From assembly GCA_964401915.1 (NCBI GenBank), contig CAYOAI010000007.1, forward strand, positions 1 to 45,278: DNA of 45,278 nt, written 5' to 3'. The notes beneath the pieces were generated by a model, which saw nothing but the letters and a program-made list of their open reading frames with translations, did no database searches and was not told where the DNA came from. This DNA comes from CAZGZD01 sp964401915 (GTDB lineage: Bacteria > Patescibacteriota > Microgenomatia > UBA1406 > GWC2-37-13). Both the position numbers and the translations under genes were made by a program. This document shows, piece by piece, positions 24,402 through 32,732 of this stretch; positions within the stretch are counted from its first letter, which is position 1, and each line of letters begins with the position of its first letter.

Positions 24402-24428
24402 AGTCTATAATTATAATTAATTCAAAGT
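24402..24428. promoter_or_regulatory. 27-base bidirectional promoter between helicase and tpiA
   Basis: The entire intergenic space is a near-symmetric AT stretch carrying TATAAT on both strands: plus at 24406-24411 and 24412-24417, minus at 24415-24410. The minus -10 leaves 8 bases to the helicase ATG, and the plus boxes leave 11-17 bases to the tpiA ATG. Polymerases for the two genes would compete for the same DNA. Confidence 0.55.
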
Positions 24429-25103
24429 ATGAAATACTTCATTGCAAACTGGAAGGCCAATAAAAATGAGAAAGAGGCAGATTCATGGACTCAGTCATTC
24501 CTTGGATTAATCGAAAAAGATGACGTGTTGCAAAAATCAATAGAGAAGACAGAGATAGAGATAGTTGTGTGCCCACCTTTTCCTTTTATATTGTCAGTCA
24601 AAAGCTTATTGAAAGAATCAGGCGTCAAGATAGGAGCTCAGGATATATCGTATTTTGGTGGTGGCGCTTATACAGGAGAAGTATCGGCCCGAATGCTGGC
24701 AGACGTCGTTGACTACGTATTAGTTGGGCACAGTGAGAGGCGCCAGTACTTTCATGAAAAAGATTATGCTATAGATCAGAAGGTTGCAAATGCGAAAGAG
24801 GCAGGAATCGAACCTATTGTATGTGTTCGTGGTAATCATGATGTGATTCCAAGTGGCGTCGGGATAGTAGCGTATGAACCAGTGGAGGCCATAGGATCTG
24901 GAGCAAATCAACCCGTCGAAAAGACTCTGGAGATGCGAAGTGGGCTACATATTGGGCGTGATACTGCTTTCTTGTATGGAGGTAGCGTAACAGAAGATAA
25001 TGCCTTGGAATATGTAGGTCAAGATATGATAGATGGACTTTTGATTGGCGGAGCCTCCCTTGATCCGGATCGCTTCTATAAGATAATAAACTCAGCTCTA
25101 TGA
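24429..25103 (+). CDS. tpiA: Triosephosphate isomerase
   Basis: Interconverts dihydroxyacetone phosphate and glyceraldehyde 3-phosphate. 224 aa, short like archaeal TIMs and below the about 250 aa of most bacteria. Catalytic residues: N7 and K9 in ANWKAN, His in LVGHSERR, Glu in AYEPVEAIGSG (usual AYEPVWAIGTG), and the phosphate loop YGGSV. Part of the outer helices is missing, consistent with the reduced length. It overlaps the LCP gene by 4 bases (ATGA). Confidence 0.95.
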   Translation: MKYFIANWKANKNEKEADSWTQSFLGLIEKDDVLQKSIEKTEIEIVVCPPFPFILSVKSLLKESGVKIGAQDISYFGGGAYTGEVSARMLADVVDYVLVGHSERRQYFHEKDYAIDQKVANAKEAGIEPIVCVRGNHDVIPSGVGIVAYEPVEAIGSGANQPVEKTLEMRSGLHIGRDTAFLYGGSVTEDNALEYVGQDMIDGLLIGGASLDPDRFYKIINSAL

Positions 25104-26230
25104 CGAGTCGATTTGTATCGAGACGACGTGAATATAGCAGCTCTTCAGTAGCCCCTGTGAATTCAAAGCCTACCCGAATAAAAAAAAGGTTGTTTTTCAT
25201 ACTTTTTCTTATTGTCGCTTTGGTTGTCTATACGGTTTATCCTTATTTTGTATTTGTCACTCGTACACTAAAGGTCTCAATCGTAAAGACCCTTTTCACA
25301 TCAGGCGGTCTGCATACGGTCGCTGGGCAGATTAATTTCATTATTCTTGGAGTTCCGGGAGGGGATCATGATGGTCCAGATCTTACAGATTCTATTCTTG
25401 TTGCAAACTATGACATTAAGAAGAACAGGCTTGTGACGATAGGCATACCTCGTGATGTATGGAGCGGTGCTTTGCAGGATAAGATCAACTCAGCATATGC
25501 TTATGGAAAAGCCAAAGGAGGAGTAAAGGGAGGGATTGCACTTGCAAAGGCCGAGGTTGGGGCAATTGTCGGTATGCCTATCCAATACGCTGTGGTTGTG
25601 AATTTCGATGGCTTCCACGAACTCATTGACACAATTGGCGGAGTAGATATTACGATTGACAGGACATTCACTGATCACAAGTTTCCAGTACCTGGTCGTG
25701 CAGATGATACCTGTGGAAAAGACATAAAAGATGTAGAAAAGGAGGGTGAATTCGTTGATGCGCTGGTTGAATATCCATGTCGCTTTGAGACAGTCACCTT
25801 TCACAGTGGGAATGCACATATGGATGGTGCGACTGCACTCAAATTCGTCAGATCCCGCAATGCAGAGGGTATTGAAGGAAGTGATTTTGCCAGGTCACAA
25901 AGACAGCAAAAAGTACTTGATGGTATGCAGCACAAGATAATAAAGCTTGTCAAGAGTCGAGACATTGGGCAGATGAGTCGAATTTATACGGCAATAAACT
26001 CAATAGTCGAGCGTGATGTTGATAATCAACAGATGGCTTCTCTCGTACGCACGATTTTTGTAAGACGTAATTTTTACCAAAAGAATTTTCATCTTGATCG
26101 AGATCTTTTTATCGTGCCAGATATATCTGTATACGGGCGCTATGTCTTAGTCCCTGAAAAAGGTCAGAATTCTATTCACTCTCATGTCTCATGTCTCCTT
26201 GATAAGGAAGATCAAGTTGCCTGTAAGTAG
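25100..26230 (+). CDS. LytR-CpsA-Psr (LCP) family cell-envelope ligase
   Basis: 376 aa. Transfers polyprenyl-linked glycans or anionic polymers to the cell wall. One N-terminal membrane helix (about 31-55), then the extracellular LCP domain from about 75: NFIILGVPGG, the LTDSILVANYD strand, IGIPRDVW with a conserved Arg, VVNFDGFHELIDTIGGVDI, and FVRSRNAEGIEGSDFARSQR with the Arg residues that bind pyrophosphate. Fits with the glycan genes at 36-44 kb. Ends 10 bases before the convergent 165-aa gene. Confidence 0.92.
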   Translation: MTSRFVSRRREYSSSSVAPVNSKPTRIKKRLFFILFLIVALVVYTVYPYFVFVTRTLKVSIVKTLFTSGGLHTVAGQINFIILGVPGGDHDGPDLTDSILVANYDIKKNRLVTIGIPRDVWSGALQDKINSAYAYGKAKGGVKGGIALAKAEVGAIVGMPIQYAVVVNFDGFHELIDTIGGVDITIDRTFTDHKFPVPGRADDTCGKDIKDVEKEGEFVDALVEYPCRFETVTFHSGNAHMDGATALKFVRSRNAEGIEGSDFARSQRQQKVLDGMQHKIIKLVKSRDIGQMSRIYTAINSIVERDVDNQQMASLVRTIFVRRNFYQKNFHLDRDLFIVPDISVYGRYVLVPEKGQNSIHSHVSCLLDKEDQVACK

Positions 26231-26240
26231 GTTTTTCAGC

Positions 26241-26738
26241 TTAAAAAACAAAAGCAAGAATAATAGCCACAAGCGATATGCCTCCAAGAAGTAGGGTGTT
26301 TTGTATATATCCAGTGACTGGTGGTTGGGTGGTGACTGCGTCACTGGCTTCAGGTGTAGGCGAAGTACTTGTATCCAGGATGGTCTCGCCTCCTTTCTCA
26401 ACGCTCGATCCAGAATCTTGGGCAAGGATTGTCTCCTGTGTCGATGTCGGAGTTGGTTGATCAATCTGTGGGGTTGGAGTCGGGCTTTGTTTATTATTCT
26501 GAGTGGCCTCTGTGGTAGCGCTACTGACCTCTTCTTTAATAGGGATAAGCTTGGTATATGTGACTGGGGCAAGTGAGGATTTCTGTGTCTGAATAACAGG
26601 TGATTTGGGCAGAATTTGTTTGGGCTCGGGCTTCAGAAGATTAAAAAGTAAAAATATAGAAAAGAGAATAAATACAACAACTATCGATATCAATACCATT
26701 CTCTTTGTGCCAGGGTTTCCAAGATCAATTTTTTTCAT
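26241..26738 (-). CDS. Surface protein with N- and C-terminal helices and PPVTG motif
   Basis: 165 aa. N-terminal membrane helix (VLISIVVVFILFSIFLLF), a 90-residue Thr/Ser/Pro/Gln-rich, low-complexity stalk (SPTPTPQIDQPTPTSTQ), then QPPVTG followed by a hydrophobic C-terminal helix ending in VF. The C-terminus resembles an LPXTG-type sorting signal without the usual basic tail. It shares this ending with the 420-aa protein two genes upstream. No enzyme domain; a spacer or wall-linked protein is likely. Confidence 0.65.
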   Translation of the reverse strand: MKKIDLGNPGTKRMVLISIVVVFILFSIFLLFNLLKPEPKQILPKSPVIQTQKSSLAPVTYTKLIPIKEEVSSATTEATQNNKQSPTPTPQIDQPTPTSTQETILAQDSGSSVEKGGETILDTSTSPTPEASDAVTTQPPVTGYIQNTLLLGGISLVAIILAFVF

Positions 26739-26773
26739 TTTTTTGTATATTTCTATTATCTCTCAGTCAATTG

Positions 26774-27424
26774 TCAATTTGGCCATCCGTCTTTGTTATG
26801 TAGCTCAGCCTCAATCTGAAGTTCTTTTTCATTGCCTATTATAGTATAGGGGACATAGTATATCTGCTTTTCCTTATTAAAGTCTTGAGTAATATGCTCG
26901 GGTGTCCATTGTTTTTGATTGACGCGGATTCTGGCCTGATCTACCCCTGTATTTGCAACAGTATGAACTCCAATATAGATTTTCGATCCTGCACTTAATG
27001 TAGCTACTTGCTTATTATCTATCTCAGCCCAGCCCTGAGAGTAGATACTTACGCCTTGTGATTTAAGCGTTTGCTGGTTTTGCGCGGGGACGACTGAAGG
27101 TGAATCTTGGATAGTTTGCTTCTGGCTGTTTACTCGGCTGAGGCCATAAACTGAGACTATTCCAAATATAATCAGGAAGGCACCCGTAAGTATGATGGGA
27201 AGCATACTTGGTTTTTTGACATTTTCCTGTGTATTTTGTTGTATTTGAATTGGAGTATAGTGTGCGTTTACTTTGCTTTCTTTAAAATCAGGGATAATTG
27301 GTTTGCTTTTGTTGCTTTGATCTCGCTTAAAAAGACGTATTTCGTACACAAGAGCAGCGAGAGTAAGAATAAAAAAAACAATACCAATTTTATTGAGTGA
27401 ATCAACAATAGCCAGAGCATTCAT
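26774..27424 (-). CDS. Two-helix membrane protein with extracellular beta domain (unknown)
   Basis: 216 aa. Helices at about 10-28 (KIGIVFFILTLAALVYEI) and 75-95 (MLPIILTGAFLIIFGIVSVY), a cytoplasmic loop between them, then an external domain of about 115 residues with beta-strand character (SAGSKIYIGVHTVANTG, EKELQIEAELHN). No family recognised. It sits between the two PPVTG proteins in one minus-strand series, suggesting a shared surface assembly. Confidence 0.6.
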   Translation of the reverse strand: MNALAIVDSLNKIGIVFFILTLAALVYEIRLFKRDQSNKSKPIIPDFKESKVNAHYTPIQIQQNTQENVKKPSMLPIILTGAFLIIFGIVSVYGLSRVNSQKQTIQDSPSVVPAQNQQTLKSQGVSIYSQGWAEIDNKQVATLSAGSKIYIGVHTVANTGVDQARIRVNQKQWTPEHITQDFNKEKQIYYVPYTIIGNEKELQIEAELHNKDGWPN

Positions 27425-27453
27425 ATGTAGATTTATTGTAGCCGTTTTTATAC

Positions 27454-28716
27454 CTAAAAGGCAAGTAGTAAGCCAAGGCCAACAATGATGAGTGCGGTAC
27501 TTGCAAATACAAATGGAAGAGGAGATGCTCCCGTAACTGGTGGTGAGGGTGAAAGATTCGTCACAAGGACTGGGGTGGGAGTCGTTGTTGGCGCAAGGGT
27601 TGGGGATGCTTCAGGCGTTGCTTCACCCAAGACCTGCTCTCCACTCTTTGCGATTGTGAAAGAAGATGTCTTCACAACTGGTTTATTTTGATTATCTCGA
27701 GTGGATATTGTCAGTGTATATTCACCAGGTGATAGATTGCGCACATCATCTGCTTTCCATGTGCCGTCTGCTCCAACTCGTGTACGAGTATTTATGGTCT
27801 TTTTTTGACCGACTATGGTAAGTGCAATATTGAATTCTGGTACACCCGTTCCTTTTATAAGAGGGTTAGCTGAAGGAATAATGGCATTTCTTTTAGGAAA
27901 TGTAATTTGAACAGAATTTACTTCTTTTGGAGTTTGGTTGCTGGCTGATAGTACGCTTCCACCACTTGCACCAAGCTCATAATTTTTTCCAAGCTCTATA
28001 GTTGGGAGCTGATTTATTGAGTTGACAGTTGATTTAATAGTTGAGGTATTATTCTCATCGTAGATTGAAATTGTGATCAATTGACTATCTGACAATACTT
28101 TCAATCCCTTTGTCTTTGAATCAATTACGAAGTTAAATGGTATTAGCCATTCTCCGCTACTCTTTGTAAGAGTTGATAGGGGAAAAGCTCCATCAATCAT
28201 TGCAACGACTATAGCGTCTTCAACAGGCTTGCCTTTTGGCGAGACAATTTTTCCATACGCAGGTTTAACTGAAGATACTTTATTAATCGTATCAAGAGTT
28301 GAAAATGTAAATGCTTGTCCTCCCTGAGCTTCTACGATTTGATTTCCAACAATAATCTTGTAGAAATATGTAGTATTTGGCTTCAGCTTCTCAAGTCTCG
28401 TGATGTGATTTTTGTACGATCCTTTGTTGGCGGAGGTGTCTCGCAAATCAAGAGCCACATTGGTAAGACTTGTATTCTTTTCTCCCCACAATACCCACCC
28501 TTGCTTCTTACTGTCAGTTTGCCATAAAAGAGTGGTGGATGTTGATGTCGGAGACGCGAGTGTCACTTTGGGCTGATTTTTGGATGCTTGTGTGGGTACA
28601 GTATTTTTGGTAAATACAAATCTACCAATCAAAAATAAACTTAGTACCACAATACCTGCCGCAAGTACGACTGGGATCTGTGGAGACTTTTTAAGGTAAA
28701 AATCAGAATAGGCCAT
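27454..28716 (-). CDS. Multi-domain surface protein (FN3-like, Ig-like) with C-terminal PPVTG
   Basis: 420 aa. N-terminal helix (VVLAAGIVVLSLFLIGRFVF), then an FN3-like or purple-acid-phosphatase-N-like domain (STTLLWQTDSKKQGWVLWG, LKPNTTYFYKIIVG; about 50-135), a carboxypeptidase-regulatory-like domain (GKIVSPKGKPVEDAIVVAM), an Ig-like domain (about 275-355, LSPGEYTLTISTRDNQNKP), a Pro/Thr stalk, and SPPVTG plus a hydrophobic tail. Follows the pilN-pilO genes, so it could be a pilus-associated adhesin or an anchored surface protein; the sequence does not decide. Confidence 0.75.
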   Translation of the reverse strand: MAYSDFYLKKSPQIPVVLAAGIVVLSLFLIGRFVFTKNTVPTQASKNQPKVTLASPTSTSTTLLWQTDSKKQGWVLWGEKNTSLTNVALDLRDTSANKGSYKNHITRLEKLKPNTTYFYKIIVGNQIVEAQGGQAFTFSTLDTINKVSSVKPAYGKIVSPKGKPVEDAIVVAMIDGAFPLSTLTKSSGEWLIPFNFVIDSKTKGLKVLSDSQLITISIYDENNTSTIKSTVNSINQLPTIELGKNYELGASGGSVLSASNQTPKEVNSVQITFPKRNAIIPSANPLIKGTGVPEFNIALTIVGQKKTINTRTRVGADGTWKADDVRNLSPGEYTLTISTRDNQNKPVVKTSSFTIAKSGEQVLGEATPEASPTLAPTTTPTPVLVTNLSPSPPVTGASPLPFVFASTALIIVGLGLLLAF

Positions 28717-28718
28717 AT

Positions 28719-28901
28719 CTATTTTTTATTCCTAAGCTCTTCAAGTATACTCATTCCCATATCATAATTTTTTATCTTGAGAATAGGTACTTGTTCTTTC
28801 ATTTTTTCGGCTGTTGCTGCGTGATAAATGTCAGCAACAAGCCATGCTATAACTGTAAGAAAAATAGCTATTGAGATCATAAGCAGTTCTTTTTTTCTCA
28901 T
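28719..28901 (-). CDS. Small membrane protein in the pil gene series
   Basis: 60 aa: one N-terminal helix (LLMISIAIFLTVIAWLVADIY) and a 35-residue charged tail (LKIKNYDMGMSILEELRNK). It overlaps the pilO-like stop/start by 4 bases and ends 2 bases before the 420-aa gene, so it is co-translated with them. The layout of short helix plus small soluble part fits an accessory inner-membrane pilus component, but no family is recognised. Confidence 0.6.
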   Translation of the reverse strand: MRKKELLMISIAIFLTVIAWLVADIYHAATAEKMKEQVPILKIKNYDMGMSILEELRNKK

Positions 28902-29491
28902 AAATATAATCCTTCAACTTCAAGGGATAATTTAAGCTCGGCGCTTTCAGTTGAACCTTTTGATTTTTCTTTTTTTTCAATTTTGAAGCTGTCTATTGCT
29001 TTAAGTCTTCGTTGGTCAATGAGTGTATTTGCAAATCCGCGGAGATTATCAAATGATGAGGATGTCTCCATTGTGATTTTAAGAGTCTTTACCTTTACCC
29101 CGCCAATTTGCTTAAGATTTACTTCTCCAACGTTAATGGATGTGGGGGTAATATTATTTTCGTCAGCTGCAATCTGTATGTCATTGAGAAGAGTGTTTAC
29201 GTTTGGTCTATCGGGTAATGCCGCGTCATATAGTGGAAGGTCATCTCGCACCTCTTCAATAAGGCTTTGTGTATTTACTATGGATAAGATAGCCTCTTCG
29301 TATTTGGCATCTAATTTGGTGAGCTCCACTTCTTCTTTTTGAAGCGAAAATGCTGTCGTGAGTGCTGGCTTTATAGCTGCAATTATAAATATCGAGAAGA
29401 TTATTAAGAAAATAATCACATATGAGTAATTTTGTGTTTTTTTAGATGTAAGTGTTGCTTCAAGTTGTTTGACTAGTGATGCTGTATCCAT
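28898..29491 (-). CDS. pilO: Type IV pilus assembly protein PilO-like
   Basis: 197 aa. Short cytoplasmic start, one membrane helix (VIIFLIIFSIFIIAAIKPAL, about 25-45), a coiled coil (QKEEVELTKLDAKYEEAI), then a ferredoxin-like C-terminal domain (LNDIQIAADENNITPTSI … LKITMETSSSFDNLRGF), matching PilO. Together with PilN upstream it would form the inner-membrane alignment complex of a type IV pilus. Other pil genes (pilM, pilC, pilB) are not in the window. Confidence 0.8.
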   Translation of the reverse strand: MDTASLVKQLEATLTSKKTQNYSYVIIFLIIFSIFIIAAIKPALTTAFSLQKEEVELTKLDAKYEEAILSIVNTQSLIEEVRDDLPLYDAALPDRPNVNTLLNDIQIAADENNITPTSINVGEVNLKQIGGVKVKTLKITMETSSSFDNLRGFANTLIDQRRLKAIDSFKIEKKEKSKGSTESAELKLSLEVEGLYL

Positions 29492-29503
29492 GTGTTGTCT
29501 ATA

Positions 29504-30028
29504 CTACTTTTCAAAATTGGAAAGAGTCAATACAAACTTTAGATTGGACTCATCTCTCTGTAAATTATTCATAGATACGAGTTTGAATTTATTTTCTTTT
29601 CTTAGTCTATTGTAAAAACCCTGAAGATGTTGTGGATTGGTCGCTATACCCATAAGCTTGGTAGTACCATTCTCTATGGTGAGGCTAGATAGGTAAAGGG
29701 TGTCAGGAAATATAGAGAGTGTATAGTCGAGGGAGTTCGACAGAGTCTTCTGCTTTTTGATAGTATTTTTTATACCCGTCACACGTGTGTCTATCTTTTG
29801 CGCTTCCACGATGAGAGGCTTCGTCGCGTCGATGATTTCTTGTTTCTGGTCGATTGATTCCTTAAGGTCGATTATCGTATGATCGACGTGAAAACGAAAG
29901 AAAAGAACTCCAATGACAACAAGTTGGGTGATGACGAGTATGTAGCGAAGATAATTAAGCGCAAAATAGATACCCTTATCAAGGATTGTTTCCTGCTTCT
30001 TTTTTAAGAGATTTATATTGTATTTCAT
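29504..30028 (-). CDS. pilN: Type IV pilus assembly protein PilN-like
   Basis: 174 aa. Begins MKYNINLLKKK, the PilN-type INLL cytoplasmic motif that contacts PilM. One helix follows (YILVITQLVVIGVLFF), then a coiled coil (ESIDQKQEIIDATKPLIVEA), and a C-terminal alpha/beta domain ending FVLTLSNFE. It starts 5 bases after rpsT and is 12 bases ahead of pilO, in one operon. Confidence 0.82.
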   Translation of the reverse strand: MKYNINLLKKKQETILDKGIYFALNYLRYILVITQLVVIGVLFFRFHVDHTIIDLKESIDQKQEIIDATKPLIVEAQKIDTRVTGIKNTIKKQKTLSNSLDYTLSIFPDTLYLSSLTIENGTTKLMGIATNPQHLQGFYNRLRKENKFKLVSMNNLQRDESNLKFVLTLSNFEK

Positions 30029-30033
30029 TTAGC

Positions 30034-30294
30034 TTAAGCTTTTTTCTCTTTTCCTCCCAATATTCGAGCAACCCGACTTTTGAGTCGAGAGGCTTTCTTC
30101 TTGTGGATGATTCTTTTTTTGGCTGCTCGATCGATCGCTGAGTACGCGCTTTTCACTGTTTCCACTGCGCCTTTGGCGGTTTTTTTGGCTGCCTTTTTTA
30201 TTGCGCTTTTGTATTTGGCTTTAACTGATTTATTTGCTGTAGTTCTTTTTTTATCTTGTTTGAGTTTTTTTTTGGCTGATTTTATGATTGGCAT
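30034..30294 (-). CDS. rpsT: Ribosomal protein bS20
   Basis: 86 aa, very Lys/Arg-rich and helical, binding 16S rRNA. Recognised by MPIIKSAKKKLKQDKKRT, SVKAKYKSAIKKA, the middle helix TVKSAYSAIDRAAKK, and the conserved C-terminal region IIHKKKASRLKSRVARIL. Normally a single gene; here it is followed by pilN at 5 bases, so pilus genes may be expressed from the ribosomal-protein promoter. Confidence 0.95.
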   Translation of the reverse strand: MPIIKSAKKKLKQDKKRTTANKSVKAKYKSAIKKAAKKTAKGAVETVKSAYSAIDRAAKKRIIHKKKASRLKSRVARILGGKEKKA

Positions 30295-30367
30295 AGATTG
30301 TGTTGTCCACCCCCTTTGTGGTTTGAATTATCATTGATCTTGAACGATTCGGGTATACTCTCTGGAT

Positions 30368-30850
30368 TTAAAGGCTAAAGTCGTGACCAAACTGCTTTTT
30401 TCCGTAGGAGCCGCTAAATACAATATCTACTCGAATTGGACCGACTACATTGTGATAGCGATAAATATTGCGAGAAGCTGTACCAAGCACGATTTTTTGT
30501 TCGTACGTGGATTTGCCTTTTGTCTCAACTTCACCGCCTGTGCCCTCGATATTTTCTGTTGTATTGTATGATATCGAGTATTCCAATGATGTGGTGCCAT
30601 TTGGGATACCTTTTACGGATAAGAGAACTTCTTTTTTACCGTTTTTTGGTGTCAGAGTCACGACAGTTGAGGAGTCGACTGTGGGAATGACTTCGGTAGT
30701 TGGAAGTCCGTCTTCACCTATTGTGTCATTTTTACTGCTCTGCCGAGCTACATAAATACCTGTACCAAGTAGCACAACAAGAATAATACTCAGTGTAACG
30801 ATAAGCGGAAGATTTTTTTTGTTTGAAAAAAATTGTCTAATTTTTTTCAT
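30368..30850 (-). CDS. Membrane-anchored protein of unknown function
   Basis: 160 aa. Basic start (MKKIRQFFSNKKN), one helix (LPLIVTLSIILVVLLGTGIYV), then about 120 external residues rich in beta strands (VVTLTPKNGKKEVLLSVKG, GTTSLEYSISYNTTENIEG, VGPIRVDIVFSGSYGKK). No family recognised. It lies 73 bases upstream of rpsT and 30 bases downstream of glyS, on the same strand. Confidence 0.65.
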   Translation of the reverse strand: MKKIRQFFSNKKNLPLIVTLSIILVVLLGTGIYVARQSSKNDTIGEDGLPTTEVIPTVDSSTVVTLTPKNGKKEVLLSVKGIPNGTTSLEYSISYNTTENIEGTGGEVETKGKSTYEQKIVLGTASRNIYRYHNVVGPIRVDIVFSGSYGKKQFGHDFSL

Positions 30851-30880
30851 AGATTTTTTTTAAATTACTAATTAATAACA

Positions 30881-32194
30881 TTATACAAATTGTTGAGACA
30901 AGTGTTGAAGAAGTTTATCAACAGCCACTCTTTCTTGCTTCCCGCTGTCTCGATCGCGCACAGTAACTGAGCTTGCTTCAAGAGTCTCGTAATCAATGGT
31001 GATACAGAAGGGCGTACCAACCTCATCTTGCGCTGCGTAGCGCTTACCGATATTGCCTCGATCATCGAAGGCTACGACGAACTGCTTCTTAAGCATTGTA
31101 TAAATTTCTTTCGCGCGAACCATAAGCTCTGGCTTATTGGCGACAAGTGGGAATACAGCGGCCTTGTATGGTGCAAGACTGCGGGGAAGCCTGAGCACAA
31201 CTCGCCCATTCTCCTCTGAGTACGAGTTGATGAGTACGGCAAGACACGATCTGTCTACTCCCCATGTTGGCTCAATTACATGAGGAATATATTCTTCACC
31301 CGTCTCTGAATCCTTGTATGTCAGGTTAGCACCTGAGTGTTTTTGATGATTGGCAAGATCAAAGTCCGTGCGATAGGCAAGTCCATAAAGCTCTTTGGTG
31401 CCAAATGGAAAGTCGAACTCAAAATCAATGGTACGTTTTGAGTAGTGGGCCCGGTCAGATTCAGGTACATCGAGTTCATGCACTTTAGACATATCCAGTC
31501 CAAGGTCATCTTTCATCCATGAGATCATCTCATGTCTCCACATTTCAAAAACCTTTTGCCACTCCGAATCAGACTGGGGTGGAGCTATAAAGTACTCAAT
31601 CTCCATCTGCTCAAATTCTCGGGTGCGGAAGATAAAATTACCTGGAGTAATCTCGTTGCGAAATGCACGTCCAATTTGAGCTATTCCAAAAGGAATACGT
31701 ACCCGATTTGTCTCGAGTACTCGCTTGAAGTTCACAAACATAGATTGTGCTGTCTCTGGTCGCAAGTAAGCAATATTTGCGGATTCCTCAGTTGGCCCTA
31801 TAAATGTTTTGAACATGAGGTTGAACATTTTTGGATCTGTCCAGCCAGTGAAGTTGGTATTTTCTCCTTTGTGTTTATCTTCATGCTGTTTTTTAGCCTC
31901 AAGGTCATCTGCACGTACTCGCATGTTGCATATCTCACACTCGATAAGTGGGTCTGAAAAATTCTCAAGATGCCCTGACGCTTCCCATACCTTGGGGTTC
32001 ATAATAAGCGCTGCATCAAGTCCCACGATATCATCCCGCATATGTACAAAGCGCTTCCACCACGTGGTTTTAATGTTATTTTTGAGCTCAGTGCCAAGCG
32101 GGCCGTAGTCCCATGAATTTGAAAGTCCGCCATAAATCTCAGATCCAGCATACACGAATCCACGTCTTTTACAGAGAGCAATAACCTTATCCAT
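30881..32194 (-). CDS. glyS: Glycyl-tRNA synthetase, homodimeric (alpha2) type
   Basis: 437 aa class II synthetase. The start MDKVIALCKRRGFVYAGSEIYGG at 32194 matches the family; upstream codons in the longer frame have no family similarity. Conserved blocks: WDYGPLG, PRGxx equivalent in MFNLMFKTFIGP, YLRPETAQSMFVNFKRV, IPFGIAQIGRAFRNEITPGN (motif 2) and GVDRSCLAVLINSY (motif 3). The C-terminal anticodon-binding domain runs to the end. TATAAT ends 9 bases before the ATG, inside the recO stop region. Confidence 0.97.
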   Translation of the reverse strand: MDKVIALCKRRGFVYAGSEIYGGLSNSWDYGPLGTELKNNIKTTWWKRFVHMRDDIVGLDAALIMNPKVWEASGHLENFSDPLIECEICNMRVRADDLEAKKQHEDKHKGENTNFTGWTDPKMFNLMFKTFIGPTEESANIAYLRPETAQSMFVNFKRVLETNRVRIPFGIAQIGRAFRNEITPGNFIFRTREFEQMEIEYFIAPPQSDSEWQKVFEMWRHEMISWMKDDLGLDMSKVHELDVPESDRAHYSKRTIDFEFDFPFGTKELYGLAYRTDFDLANHQKHSGANLTYKDSETGEEYIPHVIEPTWGVDRSCLAVLINSYSEENGRVVLRLPRSLAPYKAAVFPLVANKPELMVRAKEIYTMLKKQFVVAFDDRGNIGKRYAAQDEVGTPFCITIDYETLEASSVTVRDRDSGKQERVAVDKLLQHLSQQFV

Positions 32195-32209
32195 ATGCTT
32201 CAAATTATA
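32195..32209 (-). promoter_or_regulatory. -10 box of glyS inside the recO end
   Basis: TATAAT on the minus strand at 32209-32204, then TTGAAGCAT and the ATG at 32194. It overlaps the last codons of recO. This would allow glyS to be transcribed separately as a leaderless mRNA. Confidence 0.45.
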
Positions 32210-32732
32210 TAATAAAAAGCTGTAGTTTTTCGCCTGTGAGCTCCTCAATCTGCAGGCGAAGTTGGCTGAGCGGCAGATGGGTCGTGCTATAGCCAAGCGC
32301 TATAAGCAGTTTGTTAAGGTAAATTTCTATATCCTCGATACTTTTGACTGAGGATTTGGATAGATCAATGAGAAATCTTTTGATCAGAGCGTATACATCA
32401 GGCTCTTTCTGTCCTTCAGGTGCGAGTTTGTCGACAATGTGAAGAAAGAAGTAAGTGAGGCTCATCTTGGGACTTTCAGACTTGATCTTCGAGAATCCAG
32501 AAATAAGTGATGTCTCCTGAAGATAATAGACATCTCCTTTGTTATATAGTATGACATTGAGTAGATTTCCAGTCTGAACATGAGGGCTACGACGACTGGT
32601 GAGAGTGCGGGCGCCTTTGGCAATTGCCGTGATCTTGCCTGTCTCTGTAGTAAAGAGTGTCACGAGAGCATCTTTATTCAGTAGCTCTCTCTTTTTAATT
32701 ACGATTGCTTCTGTATTAATTCGTCTTTTCAT
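32205..32732 (-). CDS. recO: DNA repair protein RecO, short form
   Basis: 175 aa, against about 230-250 in most bacteria. The N-terminal OB fold is clear (TEAIVIKKRELLNKDALVTLF, KITAIAKGARTLTSRRSP, LQTGNL-like HVQTGNLLNVILYN), followed by the helical part (MSLTYFFLHIVDKLAPEGQ). The zinc finger and last helices seem reduced or absent. It mediates RecA loading and strand annealing in the RecF pathway. Overlaps the MFS gene by 4 bases at its start. Confidence 0.85.
   Translation of the reverse strand: MKRRINTEAIVIKKRELLNKDALVTLFTTETGKITAIAKGARTLTSRRSPHVQTGNLLNVILYNKGDVYYLQETSLISGFSKIKSESPKMSLTYFFLHIVDKLAPEGQKEPDVYALIKRFLIDLSKSSVKSIEDIEIYLNKLLIALGYSTTHLPLSQLRLQIEELTGEKLQLFII

Noticed and set aside
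31532..31957. 141-codon plus-strand ORF
   Set aside because: Antisense shadow of glyS.
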